Numbered from the stretch's first letter, positions 54,867-64,000 are shown. The stretch: DNA of 64,000 bases from Mitsuaria sp. PDC51 (GCF_900113225.1 NZ_FOZE01000002.1:434001-498000); one strand, 5' to 3'. Numbers and translations: made by a program. Notes: generated by a model from the sequence alone, not told the origin.

Positions 54867-56024
54867 TCACCGACCCGCCGTGGACGCCGCCTCCACCGCG
54901 GCGCTCGCAGCGGGCGCGGCCGGCGCGGGGGCCAGGGCCTGCTTGGGCGGCGCCTTCAGCACCAGGTCGATGTGCGTGCGCGGGTCCTTCGCGCGGTTCT
55001 GCCAGAGCCGCACCCGCACCGGCAGGTACTGCAGCGACGGCGCCAGCCAGAACTCGGCCTGCATGTCGCCGCGGGTGTCGTCCATGTCCGAGTCCACATG
55101 CCAGGCCGGGATCGGCCCCAGCGGCGTCGCGACCTCCTCCAGGCCGGTCACCCGGTAACGCCACAGGTGGAGATTGCGCGGCAGCGCCAGCGACTGCTGG
55201 ATCAACAGGTCGCCCTGCGCCGCCTGCCGGCCGGTGAGGAACAGCCAGGTGAACTGCACGAACTGGCTGGCCGCGTCCTGCGTGCCGTCGGGCATCGGTT
55301 CGCGGCGGCCGTCGGCCATGCGCACGCCGCCGTCCTCGAAGCGCAGCGTCAGTTGCCGGTTGCCGCCGGCCAGTCCGCCGGTGACCTCGTCGAAGCGCCG
55401 CGGCAGCAGGCCCAGCGGCGTGATCTCGCCGTCGCTGCTCAGCCGGCGCGACATCAGCGGCGCGATCCTCGGGCCGATCCAGGCCTCGAGATGGACCTGG
55501 TAATGCGAGCCGTCCCGCAGCCATTGCACGCGCGCGTCGCCGTGGACCGCGCCGCGGTAGTCGCCGGTCAGCCGGTAATCGAGCTCGGTCGACAGCGGCC
55601 ATTCGATGCCGGGCGTCCACTCGCCGACGGCATCGGACACCGCCAGGGCCGGCGGCATCGCCAGGGCCTGCAGCTCCGGCGGCGGCTCGCTGGCGACAGG
55701 ATCGGGCGGCAGCGGCGCCGGGCCCTCGCCCAGCGAGGGGATGGACGGGACGATCCGTCGCGGCGTGCCCGGCGGGCCGGCCTTCTCCGGGGTGGCCGGC
55801 GGCGGCGGCGCGGCCGGTTTCAGTTCCTGGACGAAGACCGCTTCGATCCGGTCCGGCTCCGGCGTGTCCGGCATCCAGCGCTCGTGGAGCTCGCGGGCGC
55901 CGCTCAGCAGCCAGAGGTGGGCGGCCAGCACGGCCGCCGTCAGCCCGCCCAGCGCGGCGGTGCCGCGGCGCAGGCGCGGCCCTCTGCCGACGTCGCCGGA
56001 AGCGGCGTTCAGCCGCCCAGCCAT
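54867..56024 (-). CDS. DUF3108 domain protein, membrane-anchored
   Basis: The 385-residue protein has one N-terminal membrane helix (TAALGGLTAAVLAAHLWLL, about 22-40) and a Pro-rich linker (about 70-125). A periplasmic domain follows, with LDYRLTGDYRGAVHGDARVQW and HVDSDMDDTRGDMQAEFWLA, the pattern of DUF3108 proteins. The C-terminus is Ala/Pro-rich. It overlaps the M61 peptidase gene by 16 bases, so the two are probably co-expressed. Function is unknown. Confidence 0.8.
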   Translation of the reverse strand: MAGRLNAASGDVGRGPRLRRGTAALGGLTAAVLAAHLWLLSGARELHERWMPDTPEPDRIEAVFVQELKPAAPPPPATPEKAGPPGTPRRIVPSIPSLGEGPAPLPPDPVASEPPPELQALAMPPALAVSDAVGEWTPGIEWPLSTELDYRLTGDYRGAVHGDARVQWLRDGSHYQVHLEAWIGPRIAPLMSRRLSSDGEITPLGLLPRRFDEVTGGLAGGNRQLTLRFEDGGVRMADGRREPMPDGTQDAASQFVQFTWLFLTGRQAAQGDLLIQQSLALPRNLHLWRYRVTGLEEVATPLGPIPAWHVDSDMDDTRGDMQAEFWLAPSLQYLPVRVRLWQNRAKDPRTHIDLVLKAPPKQALAPAPAAPAASAAVEAASTAGR

Positions 56025-57775
56025 GCGCGCCGCAGGCTTTGCGCCCGTGCCGGCGCCTTCTCCAGCAGGCCCAGGCAGACCGGCCGCGCGGCGCTGTCCT
56101 GCGTGGGCAGCGTCAGGGCGAGCGACAGCATGCGCTGGTCGCGCGCCACCAGCAGCTCCAGGCGCTGCGGATCGACGTGGTTGAGCGTCAGCGGCAGGTC
56201 ATCGAGCTTGCGCACGCGCCAGTCGTTGCAGGCAACGATCTCGTCCCCGGCGCTCAGCCCGGCGGCCAGCGCGGCGCTGTCCAGCAGCACCTGCTTGACC
56301 GTCACGACGCCGTCGCTCTCCGACACCCGCAGCCCGAGCCGCTGCGCCAGCGTCGGCTTGTCCAGGCACCAGCGCACGCCCATGCGCTCGAGCAACTGCG
56401 GCAGCGGCAGGTCGTCGGTGCCATGCACCCAGGTCGACAGCGTCTGCGCGATCGCCTCGCCGCCCAGGTCGGCGAGCTTGCCCAGGATGCGCGCCTCGTC
56501 GACCGGACCGCCGCCGGTGTCCTTCCACAGGCCGCGCATCAGGTCGTCCAGCGACGCCGGCTTGTCGCTCTTCTCCGCGCCGCGCAGCGACAGGTCCAGC
56601 GCCAGCGCCACCATCGCGCCCTTGGCGTAGTAGCTGACCACCGCGTTGGGCGTGTTCTCGTCCTGGCGGTAGTACTTGGTCCAGGCCTCGAAGCTGGAGC
56701 GCGCCACGCTGTGGTGCTTGCGCCCCGGCGCGCCCAGCACCTGGGTGAAGGTCTGCGCGATCAGCTTCAGGTAGCGGGCCTCGTCGATCAGGCCGGTGCG
56801 CACCAGGAAGAGGTCGTCGTAGTAGGAGGTGAAGCCCTCGAAGAACCACAGCAGCTCGGTGTAGTTCTCCTGCTCGTAGTCGTAGCGCTCGAACACGTCG
56901 GGGCGCAGCCGCTTGACGTTCCAGGTGTGGAAGTACTCGTGGCTGATCAGGCCCAGCAGCTTGACGTAGCCGTCGGACACCTCGGCCTGCCCCAGCCGCG
57001 GCAGGTCGCGTCGCGAGGCGATCAGCGCGGTGCTGGCGCGGTGCTCCAGGCCGCCGTAGCCGTCGTCGGTGCAGTTGAGCAGGAAGACGTAGCGCGACAT
57101 CGGCGGCTTGCCCTTGCCGCAGTGCCAGAAGGCGATCTGGGCCTCGCAGAGCTTCTGCGCGTCGCGCAGCAGCCGCTCGCCGTCGAACACCGGCAGCGCG
57201 CCGGCGACGACGAACTCATGCGGCACGCCGCCGGCGATGAACTCGCCGCGCCAGAACGGCCCCAGCTCGAAGGGGTGGTCGGCCAGCTCGTCGTAGTCGG
57301 CGGCCTCGAACTGCAGCGGCGCGCCCTCGATGGGCGTCATCGCCGTCGCGACCTCCCAGCCCGCCGGCAGGCCGCTCAGCTCGACGCGGTGCGGCAGCTG
57401 GTCCTTGCCATGCGCGCGCAGGCACAGGCTGGTCGCGTTGAAGAAGCCGCGATGCGCGTCCAGGAAGGCGGCGCGCACCGAGGTGTCGAAGGCGTACACC
57501 GGGTAGCTGACGACCAGCGCGCCACGGCCGGCGCAGTCGAATTCCCAGCGGTTCTTCGCGGTCTGCGTGACGAGGACCTCGCGGTTGCCCTGGCGCGCGC
57601 TGACGGCGCCGAGGTGGCGGGAGAACTCCCGCACCAGGTAGCTGCCCGGAATCCAGACCGGCAGGCTGAGGGCCTGGCGCGGCTCGGGCGCCGGCACGGT
57701 GAGGGTGACCTCGAAACGGTGCGCATGCGGGTCGGCGACGGCGATGCGGTAGTGGATCGTGGGGCTTGCGGTCAT
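56009..57775 (-). CDS. M61 family metallopeptidase with PDZ domain
   Basis: The 588-residue protein has the zinc motif HEYFH at 279-283 and the third ligand region WFFEGFTSYY (E313), as in M61 glycyl aminopeptidases. A PDZ domain lies near residues 460-560 (DSAALAAGLSAGDEIVACND). The N-terminal beta-rich domain is also typical (WIPGSYLVREFSRHL). There is no signal peptide, so it is likely cytoplasmic. It ends overlapping the DUF3108 gene. Confidence 0.92.
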   Translation of the reverse strand: MTASPTIHYRIAVADPHAHRFEVTLTVPAPEPRQALSLPVWIPGSYLVREFSRHLGAVSARQGNREVLVTQTAKNRWEFDCAGRGALVVSYPVYAFDTSVRAAFLDAHRGFFNATSLCLRAHGKDQLPHRVELSGLPAGWEVATAMTPIEGAPLQFEAADYDELADHPFELGPFWRGEFIAGGVPHEFVVAGALPVFDGERLLRDAQKLCEAQIAFWHCGKGKPPMSRYVFLLNCTDDGYGGLEHRASTALIASRRDLPRLGQAEVSDGYVKLLGLISHEYFHTWNVKRLRPDVFERYDYEQENYTELLWFFEGFTSYYDDLFLVRTGLIDEARYLKLIAQTFTQVLGAPGRKHHSVARSSFEAWTKYYRQDENTPNAVVSYYAKGAMVALALDLSLRGAEKSDKPASLDDLMRGLWKDTGGGPVDEARILGKLADLGGEAIAQTLSTWVHGTDDLPLPQLLERMGVRWCLDKPTLAQRLGLRVSESDGVVTVKQVLLDSAALAAGLSAGDEIVACNDWRVRKLDDLPLTLNHVDPQRLELLVARDQRMLSLALTLPTQDSAARPVCLGLLEKAPARAQSLRRAWLGG

Positions 57776-57850
57776 GGGAACAGCCTACCAAGCCTGGGCC
57801 CGCCGCGGCATGCGGCTGGGCGGTTCTCGTTCAGGCGCCGATCAGGGTTT

Positions 57851-58318
57851 TCAGGTGCCCTGCGCGGCGATGAAGCAGCTCAGCGCGGCGATCGCGCTCA
57901 GCCGGAAACGCAGCGTCAGCCAGGCCGACGCGCCCAGCGAGGGATAGAGCTTGCGGTCGGCGACATAGCAGCCGATCAGCAGGAAGCCCTCGATCACCAG
58001 CCCGGCGTAGGGCGGCATCGTCGAGGCGATCCAGGCCAGCAGCGCCGGCACCACGCCCCAGATGAAGGGAGCCGGCGACGGGATGGCTTGGCGGAAGCCC
58101 AGGCCCCAGTGGATGGCGCCCAGGAAGCTGATCACGATGGCCGCGTAACGCGACAGGCCGTCGGTGACGTAGGGATGGGCGTCCGCGCGCACCAGCCAGA
58201 CCAGCGCCGCGCCCAGGACGAAGGGGATGAGCCCGGCGTAGCCGAGCCGCAAGGCGATCGGGTTGACGGCGGCCGAGCCGGCGTGGGCCGGGGCGGTGTG
58301 GGCGGTGCGGTCGTTCAT
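57851..58318 (-). CDS. DUF3429 family membrane protein
   Basis: The 155-residue protein has about five hydrophobic helices and the conserved-looking YAAIVISFLGAIHWGLG segment that marks DUF3429. The function of the family is not known. It starts four bases after the DsbC-like stop and is probably co-transcribed with it. Confidence 0.83.
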   Translation of the reverse strand: MNDRTAHTAPAHAGSAAVNPIALRLGYAGLIPFVLGAALVWLVRADAHPYVTDGLSRYAAIVISFLGAIHWGLGFRQAIPSPAPFIWGVVPALLAWIASTMPPYAGLVIEGFLLIGCYVADRKLYPSLGASAWLTLRFRLSAIAALSCFIAAQGT

Positions 58319-58322
58319 CGGA

Positions 58323-59102
58323 TCAGGATTTCTTCGGGGTCTTGTCGGCCTTGTCCGGGGCCTGGACGGCCTGCAGGCGCTTCTCGAGCTGCTGCGGGCT
58401 GAGCGCGCCCGGCGCGCGGGTGCCGTCCTCGAAGAGGATCGCCGGCGTGCCGGTCACGCGGATCTTCTGGCTCAGCGCCAGGTTGCGGTCGATCGCGGCG
58501 ACGTCGCACGCGGCCTCGGCCTTGGGCAGCGCGTAGCCGTCGATCATCCAGTTGCGCCAGGCCAGCGTGTTGTCCTTGGCGCACCAGGCGGCCCGCGACT
58601 TCTCGGGCGAGTCGCCGCCCAGGATCGGGATCACGAAGGTGTAGACGGTGATGTTGTCCACCTCCTGCAGCGACTTCTCGAAGCGCTTGCAGTAGCCGCA
58701 GTTCGGATCGGCGAAGACGGCGATGCGGCGCTTGCCGTCGCCCTTCTTCCAGACGATCGCGTCCTTGAGCGGCAGCGTGGCGAAGTCGACCGACGAGAGC
58801 TTCTCCAGGCGCTCCTGCGTCACGTTGCGGCGGTTCTTGAGGTCGAGGATGTCGCCCTCGATCAGGTACTGGCCGCTCGCGTCGCTGTAGCGGATCTCGT
58901 TGCCGATGCGCACCTCCCACAGCCCGGCGATCGGGCTGGGGCGGACCTCGTCGATCTTGATCTCCTTGGGCATCGCCGCGGCGAGGTTCTTGCGGATGGT
59001 GTCCTCGTTGGCCTGGGCCGAACAGCCGGTCAGGCCGAGCACCGCGAGCGCCGTGGCCAGTGCCAGCGACTGGCGGGAGATCGGGAAGGTCGTGAACTTC
59101 AT
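58323..59102 (-). CDS. dsbC: DsbC/DsbG-like thiol isomerase with possible lipobox
   Basis: Such periplasmic proteins reshuffle wrong disulfide bonds. The 259-residue product has a DsbC-type N-terminal dimerisation part (LWEVRIGNEIRYSDASGQYL, IEGDILDLKNRRNVT). A thioredoxin domain carries the active CGYC (C135, C138) and a cis-Pro near TGTPAILF. The signal sequence ends LGLTGC, a plausible lipoprotein box (C27), which is unusual for DsbC. The start is the ATG at 59102; a longer reading to 59174 overlaps the monooxygenase gene. Confidence 0.9.
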   Translation of the reverse strand: MKFTTFPISRQSLALATALAVLGLTGCSAQANEDTIRKNLAAAMPKEIKIDEVRPSPIAGLWEVRIGNEIRYSDASGQYLIEGDILDLKNRRNVTQERLEKLSSVDFATLPLKDAIVWKKGDGKRRIAVFADPNCGYCKRFEKSLQEVDNITVYTFVIPILGGDSPEKSRAAWCAKDNTLAWRNWMIDGYALPKAEAACDVAAIDRNLALSQKIRVTGTPAILFEDGTRAPGALSPQQLEKRLQAVQAPDKADKTPKKS

Positions 59103-59143
59103 TGGGGGACTTTCGAAGACGGTCGGGAGGCGGCGCGGGCGTG

Positions 59144-60253
59144 TCAATGGCCGAGCGCGCGGGCGGTGAGCCACTTCTTGAGCGGGCCGGCGCGGTCGAC
59201 CAGGCGCAGGCCCTCGTTGCGGAGCCGGGCGATCACCGGCGCCTGGCTGGCGAAGCCGCGCAGCAGGCCGTCGGTGAGCTCGCCCATCGCCCAGGTCGGC
59301 GCGACGCGGGCCCGGGCGTAGCGGCGCAGCAGCTTCTCGTCGCCCAGGCTGCGCCAGGATTCACGCCGGGCGATCACGTCGACCAGCGCCTCGACATCGG
59401 CCAGGCCCAGGTTCAGGCCCTGGCCGGCGAGCGGGTGGACGAGGTGGGCGGCATCGCCGAGCAGCACCCAGCCCGGTCCGCACAGCCGGTCGGCCCGGCA
59501 CAGCTGCAGCGGCCAGGCCTGGCGGTCACCGGCCAGGCGCAGCGTGCCCGCGGCGCCGCCGGTGGCTTCCAGCAGGGCGGATTCGAATTCAGCCGGGCCC
59601 GCGGCGAGCAGGCGGCGGGCCTCCTCCTGCGGCAGCGACCAGACCAGGCCATAGCCATGGCCCGGTTCGGGCCGGTCGAAGGGCAGCAGCGCCAGCACGT
59701 CCGGTGAGCGGAACCACTGCCAGGCCTGGCCCTGGTGCGGCTTGCTGGCGACCAGCCGGGCGGCGACGCCCAGGTGGCCGTAGTCGTGGCGCTCGTAATG
59801 GACGCCGAATTCCTCGGCGGCCCCGGTGTCGCGGCCTTCGCACAGCGCCTGCAGCGTGGCGGGCACCGCCTCGGTGACGCGCTGCACGTGCGGGGCGAAG
59901 CGCAGCGCCGCATCGAGCTGGTCCTCCAGCGCGGCCGCGTCGACGATGTGGGCGAGCTCGCCGGCGCCCTGCTGCCAGGCGCTGAAGTGCAGCTCGGCGC
60001 CCGCGCGGTCGCCGTGGATGCGCATGTCGTGGACGGGGGTGCGGGCGTCCTCGGCCAGGCCTTCCCAGACGCGCAGGCGGCTGAGCAGCGCGACCGACGC
60101 CGCATTCAGCGCATAGGCGCGCACATCGGCGGAGGACCGCGGGGCGGTCGGCCGGGCCAGCAGCGCCACGCGCAGGCCGCGGGCGCCCAGCGCCAGCGCC
60201 AGGCTGCGGCCGACGCAGCCACTGCCGCGAACCAGGACGTCGAACTTTTCCAT
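59144..60253 (-). CDS. UbiH/UbiF/VisC-family FAD monooxygenase
   Basis: These enzymes hydroxylate the ring of ubiquinone precursors. The 369-residue flavoprotein has the FAD-binding LVRGSGCVGRSLALALG near the start, a VRAYALNAASV segment, and the GDAAHLVHPLAGQGLNLGL motif with the family-typical HPxAGQGxN. The start is the ATG at 60253. A TACAAT element (60267-60262) lies so close that the mRNA may be nearly leaderless. A longer in-frame reading to 61330 is the antisense of ychF. It heads a run with the DsbC-like and DUF3429 genes. Confidence 0.88.
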   Translation of the reverse strand: MEKFDVLVRGSGCVGRSLALALGARGLRVALLARPTAPRSSADVRAYALNAASVALLSRLRVWEGLAEDARTPVHDMRIHGDRAGAELHFSAWQQGAGELAHIVDAAALEDQLDAALRFAPHVQRVTEAVPATLQALCEGRDTGAAEEFGVHYERHDYGHLGVAARLVASKPHQGQAWQWFRSPDVLALLPFDRPEPGHGYGLVWSLPQEEARRLLAAGPAEFESALLEATGGAAGTLRLAGDRQAWPLQLCRADRLCGPGWVLLGDAAHLVHPLAGQGLNLGLADVEALVDVIARRESWRSLGDEKLLRRYARARVAPTWAMGELTDGLLRGFASQAPVIARLRNEGLRLVDRAGPLKKWLTARALGH

Positions 60254-60334
60254 GGGCCGGGATTGTAGGCAGCGGGACGGCCCCGATCGCCGGCAATGGC
60301 TGAGCGGGCGTCGGCTGCGGACTGGCGGCTTGAC

Positions 60335-60340
60335 TAAAAT
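60335..60340 (+). promoter_or_regulatory. -10 element (TAAAAT) upstream of ychF
   Basis: TAAAAT preceded by TTGAC lies 60 bases before the ychF start. The same TAAAAT form precedes lysS and wbpB. A clear -35 is not visible at the right spacing. Confidence 0.4.
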
Positions 60341-60400
60341 GGCGGTTTCGCCCGCGCGCGTCGCCGCAGGCCCGAACAGCATTTCCCCCGAAAGCCAACC

Positions 60401-61495
60401 ATGAGCCTCAAATGCGGCATCGTGGGCCTGCCCAACGTCGGCAAGTCCACCCTCTTCAACGCGCTGACCAAGGCCGGCATCGCCGCCGAGAACTACCCCT
60501 TCTGCACGATCGAGCCCAACGTCGGCATCGTCGAGCTGCCGGACCCGCGCCTGCAGAAGCTGGCCGAGATCGTCAAGCCCGAGCGCATCGTGCCGGCGAT
60601 CGTCGAGTTCGTGGACATCGCGGGCCTGGTGGCGGGCGCGTCCAAGGGCGAAGGCCTGGGCAACCAGTTCCTCTCGCACATCCGCGAGACCGACGCGATC
60701 GTCAACGTGGTGCGCTGCTTCGAGGATCCGAACGTGATCCACGTCAACGGCAAGGTCGATCCGATCTCGGACATCGAGGTGATCCAGACCGAGCTGTGCC
60801 TGGCGGACCTGGGCACGGTGGAGAAGGGCCTGCAGCGCGCGCAGAAGCTGGCCAAGGCCGGCGGCGACAAGGACGCGGCCCGCCTGGTGGAGGTGCTCAA
60901 GAAGTGCGAGGCGGCGCTGAACGAGGGCAAGCCGGTGCGCACGATCGACTTCAGCAAGGAAGAGCTGGTGGTGCTCAAGCCGCTGTGCCTGATCACGGCC
61001 AAGCCGGCGATGTTCGTGGGCAACGTGGCGGAGGACGGTTTCGAGAACAATCCCTTCCTCGATCGCCTGAAGGAATACGCGGCGGCGCAGAACGGCCCGG
61101 TGGTGGCGATCTGCGCCAAGACCGAGGCCGAGCTGTCGGAGATGGAGGACGAGGACCGCGCGCTGTTCCTGGCCGAGATGGGCCAGGACGAGCCGGGCCT
61201 GAACCGCCTGATCCGCGCGGGCTTCAAGCTGCTGGGCCTGCAGACCTACTTCACGGCCGGCGTGAAGGAAGTGCGGGCCTGGACCATCCACGTCGGCGAC
61301 ACCGCGCCGCAGGCCGCGGGCGTGATCCACACCGACTTCGAGCGCGGCTTCATCCGCGCGCAGACGATCGGCTTCGACGACTACATCCAGTTCAAGGGCG
61401 AACAGGGCGCCAAGGACGCGGGCAAGATGCGCGCGGAAGGCAAGGAGTACGTGGTCAAGGATGGCGACGTGCTGAACTTCCTGTTCAACGTCTGA
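60401..61495 (+). CDS. ychF: ribosome-associated ATPase YchF
   Basis: YchF is an Obg-family P-loop protein that prefers ATP and affects stress responses. The 364-residue length is standard. The P-loop GLPNVGKS is at residues 9-16, [20 protein letters not shown] follows, and the ATP-specific NVAE motif lies in [12 protein letters not shown]-terminal TGS domain ends [11 protein letters not shown]. Confidence 0.97.
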   Translation: MSLKCGIVGLPNVGKSTLFNALTKAGIAAENYPFCTIEPNVGIVELPDPRLQKLAEIVKPERIVPAIVEFVDIAGLVAGASKGEGLGNQFLSHIRETDAIVNVVRCFEDPNVIHVNGKVDPISDIEVIQTELCLADLGTVEKGLQRAQKLAKAGGDKDAARLVEVLKKCEAALNEGKPVRTIDFSKEELVVLKPLCLITAKPAMFVGNVAEDGFENNPFLDRLKEYAAAQNGPVVAICAKTEAELSEMEDEDRALFLAEMGQDEPGLNRLIRAGFKLLGLQTYFTAGVKEVRAWTIHVGDTAPQAAGVIHTDFERGFIRAQTIGFDDYIQFKGEQGAKDAGKMRAEGKEYVVKDGDVLNFLFNV

Positions 61496-61608
61496 CCGAC
61501 CTCCCCGCCCCCTCGCTTCGGTGGGGTGCCGGGGATTCGCGTGACAGGCTCCCGGCAGCGGGCAAGTCTGCGTGTCGGCATGCGCACAGCGGCGCTACGC
61601 TGGTGCCC

Positions 61609-64000
61609 ATGACCGAAGCGCCTTCTTCCACGAACGTCGCCGCCGCTCCCGGTCCTCATGCGCCGGAGGATTCGCCGCCGCGGCGCTCGCTGGCGCGGCT
61701 CGCGGCGCTGAATGCCGCCCTCGCGCTGGTCTACGCCGTCCTCGGCGTGCTGGCGCTGCGGCTGATCCTGCCGCCCGACTTCGTCTCGCCCATCTATCCC
61801 GCCGCGGGCCTCGCGGTCGCCGCGGCGCTGCGCTGGGGACCGTCCGTGCTGCCGGGCATCGCGCTGGGCGGCGCGGCCGTCAGCCTGGCCATCGGCATGG
61901 AACGCGGCCACCTCGACCTGCTGCAGCCCCTGCTGGTTGCCGTCGGCGGCGCGCTGCAGGCCTGGCTGGGCGCGGCGCTGGCCCGGCGCTGGACCGGCCC
62001 CCATCCGCCGCTGTGCGAGCCCGCCGAGCTGCTGCGCTTCCTTGCCGCGACCGCCGGCGTCGCCTGCCTCGTCGCGCCGAGCATCGGCGTCGCGGCGCTG
62101 TGGCTCACCAGCGCGATCGGACCGTCGCAGGTCGCGTCGCACTGGGTGGGTTGGTGGGTCGGCGATGCGATCGGGGTGCTGATCGGCGCGCCGGTGTCGC
62201 TGGCGCTGTTCGGCCTGCCGCGCCGGCACTGGGCGCCGCGCCGGCTCAGCGTGGCGCTGCCGCTGGTCGTCACCTGCGCGCTGCTGTTCGCCGCCACCCG
62301 GCACGTCGCCGACAACGAGGAAGGCCGCCGCCGCCAGGCCTTCGAGCTCGAGGCGACCAACGCGCTGAACACGCTGGCCGACACGCTGTCCATGCCGCTG
62401 ACGGCGCTGGAGGCCAACCACAGCCTGCTGCTGGTGGCCCCGGACATCAGCCGCGCCGACTTCGAGCGCGCCCATGCCGAGCGCGCCCGCGCCGGCGGCG
62501 CGGTGCACGCAGTCGGCTGGGCGCCGCTGCTGCGGCCACAGGACGTGCCAGCATTCGAGCGCACGGCGCAGGCCGATGGCTACCTCAACTACCGCGTCTT
62601 CGAGCGCCGCCGGCCCGGCGACCTGCCGCCCGACCGCGACCAGCTGCTGCCCATCCGCCTGATCGCGCCCTATGGCCGCAACCGCGCGGCGATGGGCGCC
62701 AACATCCGCAGCATTCCGCAGGCGCGCGCGGCGCAGGACCGCGCCATCGCCACCGGTCAGCCGGCGGCCACCGAGAGCTTCCCGCTGTCGCAGGACGTCG
62801 GCGTGACCCTGATGGGCGTGGTGGTCTACCGCGCGCTGTACGAGGGCGGTTCGACCGAGCCGCGCGACGCGACCGGGCGTCCGCGGCGTCCGCTGGGCGT
62901 GGCCTTCGCCACGCTGCGCCCGGAAGCGCTGCTGCGCGGCGCCCTGCCGGCCCGCGCCAGCCGGCTCGACTACTGCCTGCTCGATGCCACGCCCGGCGGC
63001 CAGCGCCCGCTGCTGGCCGGCGACGCGCGCTGCCTGCAACTGCCCGCCGCGCTGCCGAGCCAGTCGCGCGAACTGGACTTCGCCGGCCGGGCCTGGCGCC
63101 TGGTCGTCTACAGCCCCACCGGCCTGCCGGCGCTCGAGGGCAGCACCGCCCTGCCCTTCGCGATCGCAGGCCTCACCGGCACCGCGCTGCTCGGCCTGCT
63201 GCTGCTCACCATCACCGGCACCACGGCCCGCGTGGCGCGTCGCGTCGAAGAAGCCCGGCTGCGGCTGCGCGACAGCGAGGAGCGCTTCCGGACCATCGTC
63301 GAGCATGCGCCCATCGGCGTGGTGTCCTGCGACCTCCAGGCGCGGCCGCAGGAGATCAATCCCTATTTCTGCCAGCTGCTGGGCATGAGCGTCGAGCAAC
63401 TGAAGGCGCGCTCGGTGATGGCGATCACCCACCCTGACGATCGGGCGGAGGACAGCCGGCTGGGCATGGCGCTGATCCGCGGCGAACTCGGCCGCTACAG
63501 CCGCATCAAGCGCTACATCGGCGCCCAGGGGCAGGTCATCACGGTGCGCGCCACCGTCAGCCTGCTGCGCGATGCCCAGGGCCAGCCCTACCGGCTGCTG
63601 GGCGTCGTCGAGGACATCGGCGAGCAGTTGCGGCTGGCGGAACTGGAGCGCGTGCATGAGGCGGAGCTCGCCGCCAACCGCGCCAAGAACGAGTTCCTCT
63701 CGCGCATGAGCCACGAACTGCGCACGCCGCTGAACGCGATGCTGGGATTCGCCCAGCTGCTCGAGGCCGACCACGACCCCATCCTCAGCCCCCGCCAGCG
63801 CGGCTGGCTGGCGCAGATCCAGCAGTCGGGCTGGCACCTGCTGCAGATGATCGACGACACGCTGGACCTGTCGCGGCTCGACGCCGGCCAGTTGCGCGTG
63901 CGGATCGAGCACCTCGACCTGGAGCCGATCGCGGCGGACAGCCTGGCGATGGTCGAGTCGCAGCGGCGGCGGCTGGGGGTGTCGATCGAGGTCGAGCTGG
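61609..64000 (+). CDS. MASE1-CHASE-PAS sensor histidine kinase (3' end missing)
   Basis: The visible 797 codons begin MTEAPSSTNV. A MASE1-like block of membrane helices follows (about residues 33-230, with PIYPAAGLAVAAALRWG and WWVGDAIGVLIGAP). Next is a CHASE-type extracellular sensor (about 235-510, with GWAPLL, GANIRSIPQARAAQDRAIAT). A further helix (515-536), a PAS domain (about 555-670) and a HisKA domain with phospho-acceptor H702 (SRMSHELRTPLNAMLGFA) complete the visible part. The ATPase domain and any receiver domain lie beyond the window. The start is the ATG 113 bases after ychF; an in-frame GTG two codons upstream is possible. Confidence 0.88.
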   Translation, partial: MTEAPSSTNVAAAPGPHAPEDSPPRRSLARLAALNAALALVYAVLGVLALRLILPPDFVSPIYPAAGLAVAAALRWGPSVLPGIALGGAAVSLAIGMERGHLDLLQPLLVAVGGALQAWLGAALARRWTGPHPPLCEPAELLRFLAATAGVACLVAPSIGVAALWLTSAIGPSQVASHWVGWWVGDAIGVLIGAPVSLALFGLPRRHWAPRRLSVALPLVVTCALLFAATRHVADNEEGRRRQAFELEATNALNTLADTLSMPLTALEANHSLLLVAPDISRADFERAHAERARAGGAVHAVGWAPLLRPQDVPAFERTAQADGYLNYRVFERRRPGDLPPDRDQLLPIRLIAPYGRNRAAMGANIRSIPQARAAQDRAIATGQPAATESFPLSQDVGVTLMGVVVYRALYEGGSTEPRDATGRPRRPLGVAFATLRPEALLRGALPARASRLDYCLLDATPGGQRPLLAGDARCLQLPAALPSQSRELDFAGRAWRLVVYSPTGLPALEGSTALPFAIAGLTGTALLGLLLLTITGTTARVARRVEEARLRLRDSEERFRTIVEHAPIGVVSCDLQARPQEINPYFCQLLGMSVEQLKARSVMAITHPDDRAEDSRLGMALIRGELGRYSRIKRYIGAQGQVITVRATVSLLRDAQGQPYRLLGVVEDIGEQLRLAELERVHEAELAANRAKNEFLSRMSHELRTPLNAMLGFAQLLEADHDPILSPRQRGWLAQIQQSGWHLLQMIDDTLDLSRLDAGQLRVRIEHLDLEPIAADSLAMVESQRRRLGVSIEVEL

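Overview
The window is about 64 kb of very GC-rich DNA. Its gene order is that of a Burkholderiales betaproteobacterium, most likely of the Rubrivivax/Roseateles/Leptothrix type. That placement rests on the rpmF-plsX-fabHDG-acpP-fabF block running into degQ-lepA-lepB-(DUF4845)-rnc-era-recO, on a DUF4148 protein, and on overall codon and GC character. I see no phage, insertion sequence, tRNA, rRNA or CRISPR.

Layout. (1) 1-15.1 kb, minus strand, is housekeeping: YceD, ribosomal protein L32, phospholipid and fatty-acid synthesis, a YgfX-like membrane protein, a DegQ/MucD protease, EF4, signal peptidase, RNase III, Era and the start of recO. The sigma-E block rpoE-rseA-rseB that usually lies between fabF and degQ is absent. 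A compact promoter, double hairpin and terminator unit lies upstream of lepA. (2) 15.2-18.3 kb holds Maf, an RsmI-family methyltransferase and a RhlE-type helicase. (3) 18.4-51.6 kb is a large polysaccharide region made of two convergent gene runs. The plus run (19.7-35.8 kb) encodes a polysaccharide export protein, a Wzz-type protein, GDP-fucose enzymes (fcl, gmd), a CDP-deoxyhexose module (rfbF, rfbG, reductase/epimerase, cupin), a flippase, a Wzy-like polymerase and five glycosyltransferases. It is preceded by a divergent WecA-like initiating transferase. The minus run (51.6-35.8 kb) encodes WbpB/WbpD/WbpE for a diacetamido uronic acid, an acyltransferase plus DegT pair, a second flippase, two GT4 transferases, a methyltransferase, a PglE-like aminotransferase, a PglC-like initiating transferase and a WbpM/PglF-like 4,6-dehydratase. 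It ends in an unusual cassette: a 63-residue DPGSG-motif membrane protein, a methyltransferase with a possible kinase-like N-terminal half, and a membrane sulfatase-like protein. (4) 51.7-64 kb holds lysS, a DUF4148 protein flanked by inverted 45-bp repeats, an enoyl-CoA hydratase, a DUF3108 protein overlapping an M61 peptidase, a DUF3429 protein, a DsbC-like thioredoxin-fold protein, a UbiH-family monooxygenase, ychF, and the start of a MASE1-CHASE-PAS histidine kinase cut by the window end.

How it fits together. The polysaccharide region has two initiating enzymes and two flippases but only one visible polymerase and one export/length-control pair, so it probably makes two glycans. The plus run looks like a Wzy-dependent polymer containing GDP-fucose-type and CDP-6-deoxy sugars. 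The minus run looks like a separate aminosugar-rich oligosaccharide, either a second surface polymer or a protein-linked glycan, ending in a module that may modify the chain. Most genes in both runs are joined by 4-base ATGA stop/start overlaps or very short gaps, so they probably form two long operons. All functions are read from sequence motifs and gene order; no database search was run.
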